Of a stretch of DNA of 64,000 bases, positions 44,492 through 53,349 are shown one piece after another. Within the stretch, counting starts at the first letter, position 1, and every line of letters starts with the position of its first letter. This stretch comes from Pseudomonas sp. M30-35 (lineage in GTDB: Bacteria; Pseudomonadota; Gammaproteobacteria; Pseudomonadales; Pseudomonadaceae): the NCBI RefSeq assembly GCF_002163625.1, contig NZ_CP020892.1:4774001-4838000 (forward strand), written 5' to 3'. Position numbers and translations under genes: made by a program. The notes under the pieces are model-generated. The model worked only from the letters and a program-made list of their open reading frames with translations, made no database searches and was not told where the DNA came from.

Positions 44492-47134
44492 ATGGATGAC
44501 AAAGTGTTAGTCACCAACTGGAGCTTGCCGTGCCCAGCCAAAGAAGCGAGTGACGGATCATTTTCAATGTTGACTGCATTGAGTAATGCCGCTGGTGGTA
44601 CGTACCCAATTGGTGCAAACGGTTTATGGCATGGCGGTATACATTTCGACAAAGGCACTGCAAATAGTTTTGATCAGTCCAGCGTCAAATGTATTGCTGA
44701 TGGAGAAGTCATCGCCTATCGCATAGATGCGTCCTACCCAACAACTGTGTACCCGGGTAAGCCACCAATGCAGACCACGGCTGCATTTTCGACTGGCTTT
44801 GTGTTGGTAAAGCACACACTGCAAGCGCCTGAGAAGCCGACAAAACCTGAAAGCGGGACAGCCCAAACATCGGCGGATACTGCAACCGCCACTCCTCCAC
44901 CGAGCATTACTCTGTTTAGCCTGTATATGCACTTGAAGGACTGGAAGAGTTATCAAGCCGACACCAAATTAGCCAAACCAAGCTTCTGGGGCGAAGGTGC
45001 TGAATATGCTGTCAAAAGCGATGCTAAGGACCCAGTTCTCGGCCTCAATGCTCGCTCAGGTTATACCGGCCAAACAGGGTACAGCACGATCTATGGCGTG
45101 ATTCCAAGAGGCGTAATCGTTGAAGCGAGCGAGGCGAGCCCGGATGGACGTTGGCTGAAAGTCAGCAGCACAACCCCCAACGTGGCTGAGCTAACCGGAG
45201 ACGCTTGGGTTTATAAAGAGGAAATGCACAGCTTGGGTGCTGACCGCTACCTCATTAGCGAGAAGGACTCCAAAGACAAGCCTGCAACCGAAATACTCGG
45301 GCTGAATGTTCGAGCGACCGAGCAGGGTGGCGACATCATTGCCGTACTGCCACGCGCAAGCGTAATAACCGTCAGTGGAACAGGCAAATACCGCAAACTC
45401 GAATCTATTGTCAGTGGCATTTCAACACCCGCCTTGATACCTGCAGCCGACGGTAAGCTTCCCGGTTACGTCTGGTTTGAATCTCTAGTTGCCGATGCAA
45501 AACCGAAAAACACTGACAGCATCGTTATCCTCGACACCCCCACCGCTATCAAGGCTGGAGAGTTAATCGGCCACATCGGTACTTATCAAAATAATGACGC
45601 TGTGGACCAGCAGCAACTTCACGTTGAGTTATTCAGCTGTGATGATGTGCCTGGCTTTATCAGTAGAAGCCGAGCTTGGGCTGCATCCTTGGCAGATGGG
45701 CAGAAAACACTGCTCAAAATTCACAAAGGTGCAAGCAAACTAATCGCCCACCATGAAGGCATCAGCGAAACCAATCCCCCGAAGTTGACCGATGCGGGAA
45801 CTGAAGTCGGCGTGACTTTGACCATCCCGCAAAACCTGCTGGATGGGTTGCCTGCGACCCATAAGATAAAGGTTAGCGTGCCCGGTACGAGCGGCCAGCC
45901 TGCGGAAGTTACCAACTGGTGGCGACTGGAAAATCTTTTGGCGGATAAAGACGGCAAATCCATAAGCGGCTGGCTGTGCGAGCAAGAACTCATCACTACC
46001 CGGCACAGCCCATGGGAATGGGAAGGTTATGACTACATTGAGGAGACGGGTAAACCCGTCGAACACGTAGCCTATGCCCTAGACTCTATGGGTATGCTCG
46101 ACAAACAGGAACAAACCAATTACCAAACGATGATCAATAAAGTCGATGGCGGCCCGCTAACCAGCGCCGCTCGGCTATACGAGATAATCGATAGCAACAA
46201 AGACGACAAATTGAGCAGCCGTGAAATCAAATCGGCACTGGCTAAGCCTTGGTCAGCCCAAGCCCTCGCTCAAATCATCACCAAATACGAGAGCGAGTGG
46301 TTTAAAAACCCGGCTAAATGGGATGAACTCGACGACATCCTCACCCCAGAACCCAGTGAACCAAACCTGATTTGGACAGCCGAGAAGCAACGTATTGAGA
46401 AATTAAGCTGGTGGGATCAACTGGCAGGGCAACAAGGCTTAAGCGCGGATGGGAAAGCGTGGCATTTTCAGGTAGTTGGGATGATTCATCGCTGTACGAA
46501 CGATGACAATGATATTAAGTGGCTAAAAGTGCCTTTCGGCCAATTAACATTTGATGTTGAAGGGAATGATGTTGAAGACGTTACAAATCCGCTGCACCGT
46601 TATTTCAGCAGGGTTGTGCACTGGCCCGGCGGAGCATCAGGTATAACGATCGGTCGTGGGTATGATTTAGGACAAAGACCGAATCCCGCCGAAGATCTAG
46701 CTAATGCTGGCATTAAAGAGCCTCTCTACTCATGGTTACTAGCCAGTAAGGGATTATCAGGAAACAACGCAAAAAATTATCTAAGTAGTGCGCCCGATGA
46801 GGTAAAAAAACAAACAATAAGCCGAAAGCAGCAGTATTTATTATTCATACCTGTTTATGAATTTATGAAAAGCGAAGTAGTTCGCATATCAAGCTCACCT
46901 GCAAATATATCAAAATACGGCACTTTAACTTGGAGTAATCTCGAATCAAAAATACAGGATATAGCTGTTGACTTAATTTACAGAGGTGACTATACACCGA
47001 GCTCCAGACAAAACATTCAAAAGGAAATTGTAGAGAATAATCTAGATGGTTTGAGATTGAAGCTATCTACCAAATCATTGTGGGTAGGCGTACCAGAAGA
47101 TCGTTACTTCCGTCGAATTAAGTATTTGGAGTAA
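44492..47134 (+). CDS. Predicted cell-wall-degrading T6SS effector: M23-like, SH3, EF-hand and lysozyme-like domains
   Basis: An 880-residue protein directly after vgrG. Residues 38-150 and 350-390 look like two halves of an M23 (LytM) fold: LWHGGIHFD (H47, H51, D53), IADGEVIAYR, SLYMHL (H147) and QQLHVELF (H377), in which the first His of the usual HxH is Gln. Two SH3-like domains (about 180-245 and 265-332, each starting LGLNxR) are inserted between the halves. Residues 567-578 (DSNKDDKLSSRE) are a canonical EF-hand loop. The C-terminal 180 residues resemble the pesticin/T4-lysozyme family (HWPGGASGITIGRGYDLG, 710-727). The layout recalls the dual amidase/lysozyme effector TseP. No signal peptide, as expected for T6SS delivery. 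Overall class is confident, individual activities are inferred. Confidence 0.82.
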   Translation: MDDKVLVTNWSLPCPAKEASDGSFSMLTALSNAAGGTYPIGANGLWHGGIHFDKGTANSFDQSSVKCIADGEVIAYRIDASYPTTVYPGKPPMQTTAAFSTGFVLVKHTLQAPEKPTKPESGTAQTSADTATATPPPSITLFSLYMHLKDWKSYQADTKLAKPSFWGEGAEYAVKSDAKDPVLGLNARSGYTGQTGYSTIYGVIPRGVIVEASEASPDGRWLKVSSTTPNVAELTGDAWVYKEEMHSLGADRYLISEKDSKDKPATEILGLNVRATEQGGDIIAVLPRASVITVSGTGKYRKLESIVSGISTPALIPAADGKLPGYVWFESLVADAKPKNTDSIVILDTPTAIKAGELIGHIGTYQNNDAVDQQQLHVELFSCDDVPGFISRSRAWAASLADGQKTLLKIHKGASKLIAHHEGISETNPPKLTDAGTEVGVTLTIPQNLLDGLPATHKIKVSVPGTSGQPAEVTNWWRLENLLADKDGKSISGWLCEQELITTRHSPWEWEGYDYIEETGKPVEHVAYALDSMGMLDKQEQTNYQTMINKVDGGPLTSAARLYEIIDSNKDDKLSSREIKSALAKPWSAQALAQIITKYESEWFKNPAKWDELDDILTPEPSEPNLIWTAEKQRIEKLSWWDQLAGQQGLSADGKAWHFQVVGMIHRCTNDDNDIKWLKVPFGQLTFDVEGNDVEDVTNPLHRYFSRVVHWPGGASGITIGRGYDLGQRPNPAEDLANAGIKEPLYSWLLASKGLSGNNAKNYLSSAPDEVKKQTISRKQQYLLFIPVYEFMKSEVVRISSSPANISKYGTLTWSNLESKIQDIAVDLIYRGDYTPSSRQNIQKEIVENNLDGLRLKLSTKSLWVGVPEDRYFRRIKYLE

Positions 47135-47137
47135 GCT

Positions 47138-47554
47138 ATGAAGTTTAATTATGTATTATTATTTATCCCAAGCTTATGCATGGCAAACAACCAAGCTGAC
47201 ATTATAAACTACTCAAATGTTTATGAGGCCAAAACCGGAGTTGTTAATGAACTACTTGTCCGCTACGTGAGAACATTTGACAGTCCCTGTGCTCACATCC
47301 AAGTACTTAAGCCAGGCGGCGAAGGAAAAATTTTAAATGATAAGAAAATTTGCTCCCTCAAAGGAAAAAACTTTTTAAATGACTATGCGGAAGTCGACAT
47401 TAAGGGTATAGAAATGGATGCCAGTGGTGTAATTCTTAAAATTAGCTTCACTCCACTAACACCTACCGGGGAACAAATCAAAAAATGTTTTGTCACTTTC
47501 ATTGATAATGAGCCTCAAGATTTGGAGTGTTTAAATTCTCCTAACGACCAGTAA
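47138..47554 (+). CDS. Exported small protein, candidate immunity to the cell-wall effector
   Basis: A 138-residue protein with a short N-terminal signal-like stretch (YVLLFIPSLCMANN), so probably periplasmic, and four cysteines in the mature part that could form disulfides. No family recognised. It lies 3 bp after the effector gene and its DNA is A+T-rich. A periplasmic immunity protein is what an effector that attacks peptidoglycan would need. The role is inferred from position and predicted export. Confidence 0.65.
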   Translation: MKFNYVLLFIPSLCMANNQADIINYSNVYEAKTGVVNELLVRYVRTFDSPCAHIQVLKPGGEGKILNDKKICSLKGKNFLNDYAEVDIKGIEMDASGVILKISFTPLTPTGEQIKKCFVTFIDNEPQDLECLNSPNDQ

Positions 47555-47571
47555 TCCAAAGTCTATAGACC

Positions 47572-47690
47572 TTGGTAATTCGGACTTTATTTTAGACTAT
47601 TTTTTAAACCAGAGCCGAAGCTCAAAAATAAGAAATCAGCATTAACAAATGCACTTCTCGTTTGAGTTATTTACGCTCTGAATATTTTGG
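47572..47690 (+). pseudogene. Decayed 3' end of an LprI-like gene
   Basis: This stretch aligns with the last third of the intact LprI-like gene at 47908-48327 (best against about 48200-48315). One frame reads INKCTSRLSYLRSEYF, against INKCVSRLSELRSEYL in the intact gene, and AATTCGGACT, GAGCC, CTCAA and ATTAACAAATG blocks line up. There is no start and the upstream part is lost. The rest of the gap to 47907 holds no gene I can support. Confidence 0.75.
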
Positions 47691-47907
47691 TCCGATAACG
47701 GCCGCCCTCAATAATCCGTAGCATGCATTTTGCACTAAATATTGCCATGACCAGTCCTAAAACAACTACACATGGCGAGAACGATGGTGAAAAATGCATA
47801 CAATAACTATGCCGTGCAGCATCGTTGGTTAATTATATCAAGCGTACACCCACCATCAGTCAATATAAACTTGGTAGAAAGCGAGCAGAATACATAAAGG
47901 ATTACAA

Positions 47908-48327
47908 ATGACTGCTTTTTTTAAAACACCTCTAGCTTACATAGCACTATTTGGAATATTAATCTCCAACTACTGTATTGCAGACACTTCTACAATAGAT
48001 CTTTGTAACAACATTGCCTCAAGCCAGCAAATATATGACTGCTCAAAACTTGAGCGCCTCACCGCTGACAAGCAACTGAACACCACTTATCAAAATCTAA
48101 TATCAAATATAAACTATCAGTACAAAAACGACTTAAAACTTAAAAATGAACTAATACAAAACATAAAAACCTCACAGCGAATATGGATTAAGCTCAGAGA
48201 TTCGGACTGCGGTTTAGAGAGTTTTGAAATCGAGCCTGGAACTCAAGCATACGAAACGACTATTAACAAATGTGTTTCTCGCTTAAGCGAGTTACGTTCT
48301 GAATACTTAAGAAGTTTAGCTCAATGA
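47908..48327 (+). CDS. LprI/DUF1311-family periplasmic protein, putative lysozyme inhibitor
   Basis: A 139-residue exported protein: signal peptide to about residue 26 (NYCIADT). The mature part has the DUF1311/LprI pattern CNNIASSQQIYDCSKLERLTADKQLNTTYQNL, then SQRIWIKLRDSDCGLE and four conserved cysteines. LprI of Mycobacterium is a lysozyme inhibitor. Next to an effector with a lysozyme-like domain, it is a natural immunity candidate against that half. A decayed second copy of its 3' end lies just upstream. The ATG at 47908 has AAGGA about 8 bases upstream. Confidence 0.85.
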   Translation: MTAFFKTPLAYIALFGILISNYCIADTSTIDLCNNIASSQQIYDCSKLERLTADKQLNTTYQNLISNINYQYKNDLKLKNELIQNIKTSQRIWIKLRDSDCGLESFEIEPGTQAYETTINKCVSRLSELRSEYLRSLAQ

Positions 48328-48484
48328 CAGCCTGCCAAGACATGAAGATGGCAAACTGTCATAATACAAATATAGCTACCAATATAAATTATTAAGCCGG
48401 AATAATTACTGCACTTTCATTACACATAGATGACTTGCAAAAAATATACAACCAGAAATTATTATTTAAAACCAAGAGGTGTAC

Positions 48485-48907
48485 GTGAGGTATATTTATA
48501 TCGCTCTGTCATTCATTATGTATTTTCCTGTATTAGCACAGGGTGCAGAAAAACCCATACCTGTGTTCCAGTGCGAAACGGCGAATAATAAAAGCATTAG
48601 CGTATACAAAACAAAAAACATATTGACGTATGCGTTTGGTCGAATAAGTCACCCGCCAGAGCTTAAGCTAACAAAAAATAGAGAGCACGTAGAAATTTCT
48701 ATAAGTCATATTTCTGGCAATGAACTATCAAACTCTGTGACATTTCCAAATGGCGCTTATACATATACAGTCATAACAAAAATCAATAGATCTGCAAATA
48801 TTCAAGAGCCAAGCAGTGGAGTCTTAGTTTTAAAAAACGCCCACTACATCACATATATAGCTTGTATTCCAGACACTGTGAAAGACAACTTGCTTGACCT
48901 CGATTGA
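48485..48907 (+). CDS. Exported small protein in the immunity array
   Basis: About 140 residues from the GTG at 48485, which has AGAGG 5-6 bases upstream (an in-frame GTG at 48479 lies inside that site). A signal peptide to about residue 20 (VLAQGAE) is followed by a beta-rich mature part with two cysteines, one early (FQCETANNKSISVYK) and one late (YIACIPD). I do not recognise a named family; proteins of this look are often found as single exported genes beside secretion-effector genes. A+T-rich, separate Shine-Dalgarno. The preceding 150 bp hold no gene. Confidence 0.65.
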   Translation: MRYIYIALSFIMYFPVLAQGAEKPIPVFQCETANNKSISVYKTKNILTYAFGRISHPPELKLTKNREHVEISISHISGNELSNSVTFPNGAYTYTVITKINRSANIQEPSSGVLVLKNAHYITYIACIPDTVKDNLLDLD

Positions 48908-49143
48908 AACAAAAAACATATCGGAAAAATTTCACGAGAAACATTGAAAAACCTATCAATGCAACCTTTCTCTCAATCAACCTCCCTAAACTAAACCTGA
49001 GATTTTAGAGTAGATAAAACTATATAACCTATTACAGAACTGGACAAAGAGCACAAGCCTTATAACTACGGCGCTCAATCTGAACATGGGATAATTATTA
49101 GGGGCAAGTAAAATTTTACAGCTATTTATCAGGTATTCCAACA

Positions 49144-50235
49144 ATGATCCATATTAGACCTCGACTTGGCATCGCTATTTTCTTGCATCTTATTTTGTTG
49201 AGCAACGTATCTCAGGCCAAAGAACACGACGCATCACTGTCTGACTTAAATATCCTAAAAACATTGCACGCAGACCTGACCGGCGATGGACAAGACGAGA
49301 CGATTTTGGTCGCGCGTGGAAAATCCGGCAAGGAACAACCCCCGATACTACTAATCATTGACAATGGTAAAGTTCTGGTTGAGTCGATACAGGCTTTACT
49401 GCCTGTGGAGAATGACTACTCACCAGCCAGCTATGATGGATTTGAGGTTGAGGTATCGACATCGTCCCCTAACCTAACTAGCATCATCGATATACAAGGT
49501 GAAACAACGAAAGTTAACTACCCATCCACAGCTGGTAAGTACTTAGTGTTGAGGACTATAGAGGAAGGTAATTCCAGCTACAACTTCAATCTTCAGTTTT
49601 CTTATGACTCGAAAGTGAAAGGTCTAAAGCTTCACAGTATTTTCCTAAACACAAACAATACCTCCTGCGACCGTTCACTGAAGAGCGTATATGTTGTTAA
49701 AGAAGAAAATCTTTTAACAACGTCACTGCAAGTTTTCAATGGACGCGAGGCCTTTAAGAGTCTGAAAAAAACTCGCCAAAATATACAAACTGGTAACAGT
49801 CAGGTCTTAAAACTCATGCAGCAAGAGAGTTCAGTTGGTTTTGATCAAGTTTTAGCTGCTTATAAGACAAAAGATAAACAACACCTCAAGCAAGTTATGG
49901 CCACCTTTATAGAAGGGAACGGTAACGCTGGGATATGCCCAGCCGAACGCTACATTGCCAATAAGTACTACTTCCCGAACAATCCCCGTTGGTCTAATGA
50001 CCTAGGATTTCTATTCGAGCAGGCAGGATATTTCAGAGAGGCTATAGAACTGCTGAACAAAGTCATCACGGAGCATCCCAATAGGATTGTCGCTTACTTA
50101 AATCTAGCAGATAGCTATTGGGCCGTTGGCAAAAAAAATGAAGCTAAGACTCTATACTCCGACTACATATCCGGAATGAACCATAGAAAAATGCAGGCTA
50201 AAATACCAAGCCGCGCTTATCTCAGAGCAAAATGA
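49144..50235 (+). CDS. Exported TPR-like protein in the immunity array
   Basis: A 363-residue protein with a signal peptide (to about residue 26, NVSQAKE). The first part (about 38-60) has DLTGDGQDETILVARG, like an FG-GAP/VCBS calcium-binding type motif. The last 90 residues contain a TPR-like pair (LFEQAGYFREAIELLNKVI and AYLNLADSYWAVGKKNEAKTLY). It is probably periplasmic. It overlaps the next gene by 4 bp (ATGA). Exported proteins with TPR repeats occur among T6SS immunity genes, but no function is proven here. The 236-bp upstream gap is A+T-rich with no gene seen. Confidence 0.62.
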   Translation: MIHIRPRLGIAIFLHLILLSNVSQAKEHDASLSDLNILKTLHADLTGDGQDETILVARGKSGKEQPPILLIIDNGKVLVESIQALLPVENDYSPASYDGFEVEVSTSSPNLTSIIDIQGETTKVNYPSTAGKYLVLRTIEEGNSSYNFNLQFSYDSKVKGLKLHSIFLNTNNTSCDRSLKSVYVVKEENLLTTSLQVFNGREAFKSLKKTRQNIQTGNSQVLKLMQQESSVGFDQVLAAYKTKDKQHLKQVMATFIEGNGNAGICPAERYIANKYYFPNNPRWSNDLGFLFEQAGYFREAIELLNKVITEHPNRIVAYLNLADSYWAVGKKNEAKTLYSDYISGMNHRKMQAKIPSRAYLRAK

Positions 50236-50702
50236 TAACTCTAAAACTACTTACCATAGTACTCTTCACATTATTAGGCTCATACCGTTTAGTGAATGCA
50301 AACAATCTAAACAGCACAAATATAACTGCAGACGGAGGAATCGTAACTTTTGAAAATGCAATAAAGGATACATGGCAAACTGTCTACTATTCAAATCAGA
50401 GTGCCAATAAACACCAAATACTGAAAGAGCACACGTCGTTCGCCACACCTGACAGCGACAGTTTATCTGCAAATAAAAAACACCTTGTTATAAACGCAAT
50501 TAACTCAGGCACACTTGAATACGGTAAGCAAAAAGAGTTATACGATCGCGCATACTGCATATTTGTGAAAATGGACACGGGTTGCATTGTCAAAAAAGAA
50601 ACTGGAGAATTTTGTGGCGGTTATTGGGACACAACTGATAGCAGTTGGAATTTATATGGAACACTTGTCAACATAGCAAACGAGACGTGTATTTCACCGT
50701 AA
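50232..50702 (+). CDS. Exported small protein coupled to the TPR-like gene
   Basis: A 156-residue protein with a signal peptide (to about 23, RLVNANN) and five cysteines in the last third (YCIFVKMDTGCIVKKETGEFC...ETC), suggesting a disulfide-stabilised periplasmic domain. No family recognised. It starts inside the stop of the TPR-like gene (ATGA), so the two products are probably made together. Part of the A+T-rich array after the cell-wall effector. Confidence 0.6.
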   Translation: MITLKLLTIVLFTLLGSYRLVNANNLNSTNITADGGIVTFENAIKDTWQTVYYSNQSANKHQILKEHTSFATPDSDSLSANKKHLVINAINSGTLEYGKQKELYDRAYCIFVKMDTGCIVKKETGEFCGGYWDTTDSSWNLYGTLVNIANETCISP

Positions 50703-50817
50703 TAGTCATGAATATGATTCATGACCTAGAGCAGAGCAACAGCTCACCTTTAAACTGCTAACTTTTTTGAACACGCAATATTTTAAGGTCCAATTATAAT
50801 TTCAAGGTCTAATTAAA

Positions 50818-51567
50818 GTGAACAAGAGAACGACCATTCTCCTGCCTCTAATATACAGGGTTATTTTTTCAGCAGCCTATGCGAGTGAAGTCTATACAAC
50901 CAAAGGGGGAAATAGTGTTTTTTTGAATGTAGATGGTTCGACAATCAAATTTGACGATATCGTAGGCATGAACGGAAATTCGTACCGCGAGCTTACGACA
51001 ATAAATAATAAGCCTTCAATTTATGCTGGAAATGATTTTAATACTTACTACACCCTAAAGCCCAGGAAAAACAGCATAATAATTGACTGCCTATACGCAG
51101 AATTACGAAACCATGACAACGGTCTTCTCATTACAAATGCAGTGTGTGGACTTAATACTATTTTAAATAGTAACTACGAGGACATAAGCTACACCTACAC
51201 AGATAAGTGGCAAGCTGAACGTTCAAAAGTCAAAACTGAAAGCCTGGCACATAAAAACGAAACTCTAGACTTTGTAGTCGCAAATATTGAAGATATAGAA
51301 GTTCACAACTTTTATAAAAACATTGAAACCTGGAAAAACTCAATTCCCAGAACATATATAAAACACCAATCAAAGTGCCATGTAATTGATTCCAAAACGA
51401 CTTTTGTTGTCTATGAGCATGAAGAAATTGATATTCCTAGGTATCTGGACATCATTAAAACTGCAGATCCAATGACAATAGAGCGACTCGATAGTAAAGC
51501 GTTAAAGCAACTAGCTGACGATGTATGTCCTAGCCCTACGACTCTAAGGCAATCACCTCGTAGATAA
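50818..51567 (+). CDS. Exported protein at the end of the immunity array
   Basis: A 249-residue protein starting with GTG at 50818. The N-terminus (NKRTTILLPLIYRVIFSAAYASE) looks like a signal peptide. The mature part is beta-rich, with four cysteines. No family recognised. There is no strong Shine-Dalgarno (TTAAA before the GTG). The same reading frame continues past the TAA stop for another 75 codons, with different base composition, suggesting fusion to or truncation by foreign sequence at this boundary. Confidence 0.55.
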   Translation: MNKRTTILLPLIYRVIFSAAYASEVYTTKGGNSVFLNVDGSTIKFDDIVGMNGNSYRELTTINNKPSIYAGNDFNTYYTLKPRKNSIIIDCLYAELRNHDNGLLITNAVCGLNTILNSNYEDISYTYTDKWQAERSKVKTESLAHKNETLDFVVANIEDIEVHNFYKNIETWKNSIPRTYIKHQSKCHVIDSKTTFVVYEHEEIDIPRYLDIIKTADPMTIERLDSKALKQLADDVCPSPTTLRQSPRR

Positions 51568-51795
51568 AAGCCACCTCCGATACCTACAGCACTGATTACC
51601 GGCTCGGCTGAAAAAGAGCGTGCCTGGTTCGGACTAGCTCACATCGGCGGCCTGGCCAAGCCTCTGATCGCTATACAAGCCAGAACTTTCAAGCAGGGTA
51701 CCGACGATCTAAAAGGCCTAACCCCGCCACCCGAGGTACTGATGCCAAGCCTTAAGGCACTGACCAAAAGCATGAAGCAGACCCTTGGCGAGTAA
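51568..51795 (+). pseudogene. Orphan C-terminal reading-frame fragment
   Basis: Immediately after the TAA of the upstream gene the same frame stays open for 75 codons, reading ALITGSAEKERAWFGLAHI and on to MKQTLGE, then stops. It has typical GC-rich Pseudomonas codon use, unlike the A+T-rich gene before it, and lacks any start codon before a late internal ATG. It looks like the 3' end of a lost gene. I do not recognise the family. Confidence 0.5.
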
Positions 51796-51806
51796 CCAAC
51801 CTGTCT

Positions 51807-51894
51807 AACGCACTGCTGTTTAGTGCGTTTGCCCTCACCTTCCGGCTACAACACGCGCATGTGGTGCGTGTTTAACTTTGATGTTGATAGGGCA
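51807..51894 (+). pseudogene. Decayed fragment of the T6SS kinase gene stk
   Basis: The 88 bases starting AACGCACTGCTGTTTAGTG match 41661-41748 inside stk (codons for NALLFSEFALTSRLQHAHVV and beyond) at nearly every position, with scattered substitutions and a 2-base deletion near 51870 that breaks the frame. Neither flank matches stk. The remaining 120 bp to 52017 hold no gene. Confidence 0.8.
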
Positions 51895-52017
51895 TCCGGG
51901 ATTAGCCAAACACTTTGAATGTACGGTTCATGGGCGCTTACTCTTCTAGCGCTCATCACTGCTTAGCTCGCCAAGTCCGTTACAATTCGTTTTTTCGACA
52001 GCTGACTCTCCTCTCCT

Positions 52018-53304
52018 ATGCACAAGATCCTTGTTATCGGCTACGTATGGCCAGAACCACGCTCATCGGCTGCGGGCAGTAGGATGATGGAGCTGTTGGA
52101 GTTGTTTCGGGCTCAAGGTTGGCAGGTGGCCTTCGCCAGTGCTGCTGCGCTGTCAGAACACCGGGCTGACTTAACTACGCTGGGCATTCCAGAGATTCAG
52201 GTTGCGCTCAACTGCGACAGCTTTGATCAACTGGTAGCTGAAATGCAGCCAGATATGGTGCTGTTCGACCGGTTCTTCACTGAGGAGCAGTTCGCCTGGC
52301 GCGTTGAGCGCGTCTGCCCTAAAGCCCTGCGCGTGCTCGACACCTGCGACTTACACAGTTTGCGTGAGGCTCGCCAGTTGCTGCTGAAAAGTGCGCAGCA
52401 AGCCTGTGCAAGCGAGGCAGAAAAGCAGCATGTAGGCGCAATAACCGCAGACGCCGAGCAGCTCTTTAGCACAATGGCAGAGTTAGATACCGCCAAGCGC
52501 GAGGTCGCAGCGATCTTTCGTAGCGACTTAACGCTGATGATCTCAACGTTTGAGACGCAGTTGCTGCAACAGGCCTTTGCGGTGCCTGTCGCGCTCATCC
52601 ACGACTGCGCATTGATGTTGATACCCAGCGCCAGCGAGCCCGCCCCGTTCGCCGAGCGGGCACACTTCATCAGCATCGGTAATTTCCGCCACGCGCCTAA
52701 CTGGGACTCAGTGTTGTGGCTAAAACACGCGCTGTGGCCGTTGGTTCGCCAACGTCTGCCGCACGCACAGTTGCATGTATATGGCGCTTATCCTCCGCCA
52801 AAAGCCACTACGCTGCATAACCCCAAGCAAGGTTTTCATGTGCTGGGTTGGGCCGATGATGCACATCAAGTCATGAGCCAAGCACGTGTGTGCTTGGCGC
52901 CACTGCGCTTTGGTGCGGGAATTAAAGGCAAGCTGGCTGATGCAATGGCGTGCGGTACACCGAGCATCACCACCGCAATTGGCAGCGAAGGGATGCATGG
53001 CGATATGCCTTGGGGCGGAGCGGTGGTCGATTGCGCAAGCGCCTTTGCCGATGCGGCTGCGGCGCTGTATGAAGATGAAAACCGCTGGCTGCAGGCTCAA
53101 GCGCAAGGCACTGCAATTTTGCAGCAGCGCTTTGATCGTCAGCGCTTGGGCAGCGAATTGATTAGTCGGCTTACTCAGTTAAGCCAGAATCTCGACGCGC
53201 ACCGGCGGGATAACTTCATCGGTAGCATGCTTCGTCATCACACACTGAAAAGCACGCAATACATGTCACAGTGGATTGCCGCGAAGAACAGAACCGAAAA
53301 TTGA
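52018..53304 (+). CDS. Glycosyltransferase (GT-B fold, group 1 type)
   Basis: A 428-residue cytoplasmic protein with an N-terminal Rossmann-like start (HKILVIGYVWPEPRSSAAGSRM) and a C-terminal GT4/group 1 domain (about 215-400): SIGNFRHAPNWDSVLWLKHALWP-like acceptor/donor linker, HVLGWADDAHQVMSQARVCLAPLRFGAGIKGKLADAMACGTP, the typical sugar-nucleotide binding region. Acceptor and sugar are not deducible. No signal peptide. A single gene at the edge of the T6SS locus, with no recognised polysaccharide cluster beside it; the Shine-Dalgarno is weak. Confidence 0.85.
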   Translation: MHKILVIGYVWPEPRSSAAGSRMMELLELFRAQGWQVAFASAAALSEHRADLTTLGIPEIQVALNCDSFDQLVAEMQPDMVLFDRFFTEEQFAWRVERVCPKALRVLDTCDLHSLREARQLLLKSAQQACASEAEKQHVGAITADAEQLFSTMAELDTAKREVAAIFRSDLTLMISTFETQLLQQAFAVPVALIHDCALMLIPSASEPAPFAERAHFISIGNFRHAPNWDSVLWLKHALWPLVRQRLPHAQLHVYGAYPPPKATTLHNPKQGFHVLGWADDAHQVMSQARVCLAPLRFGAGIKGKLADAMACGTPSITTAIGSEGMHGDMPWGGAVVDCASAFADAAAALYEDENRWLQAQAQGTAILQQRFDRQRLGSELISRLTQLSQNLDAHRRDNFIGSMLRHHTLKSTQYMSQWIAAKNRTEN

Positions 53305-53349
53305 CTTATCCACAGGCGCAAACCTGCTAAAGGCGCGCCGTGCACTGCG

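Noticed and set aside
18822-52017. T6SS locus as an integrative island with tRNA and attachment sites
   Set aside because: No tRNA gene, integrase or flanking direct repeat was seen at either end; only the stk fossil at 51807 suggests a recombination boundary.
52018-53304. Glycosyltransferase as a T6SS effector
   Set aside because: It is beyond the decayed boundary, lies in GC-rich DNA, has no PAAR/VgrG linkage or immunity neighbour and looks like an ordinary GT-B enzyme.
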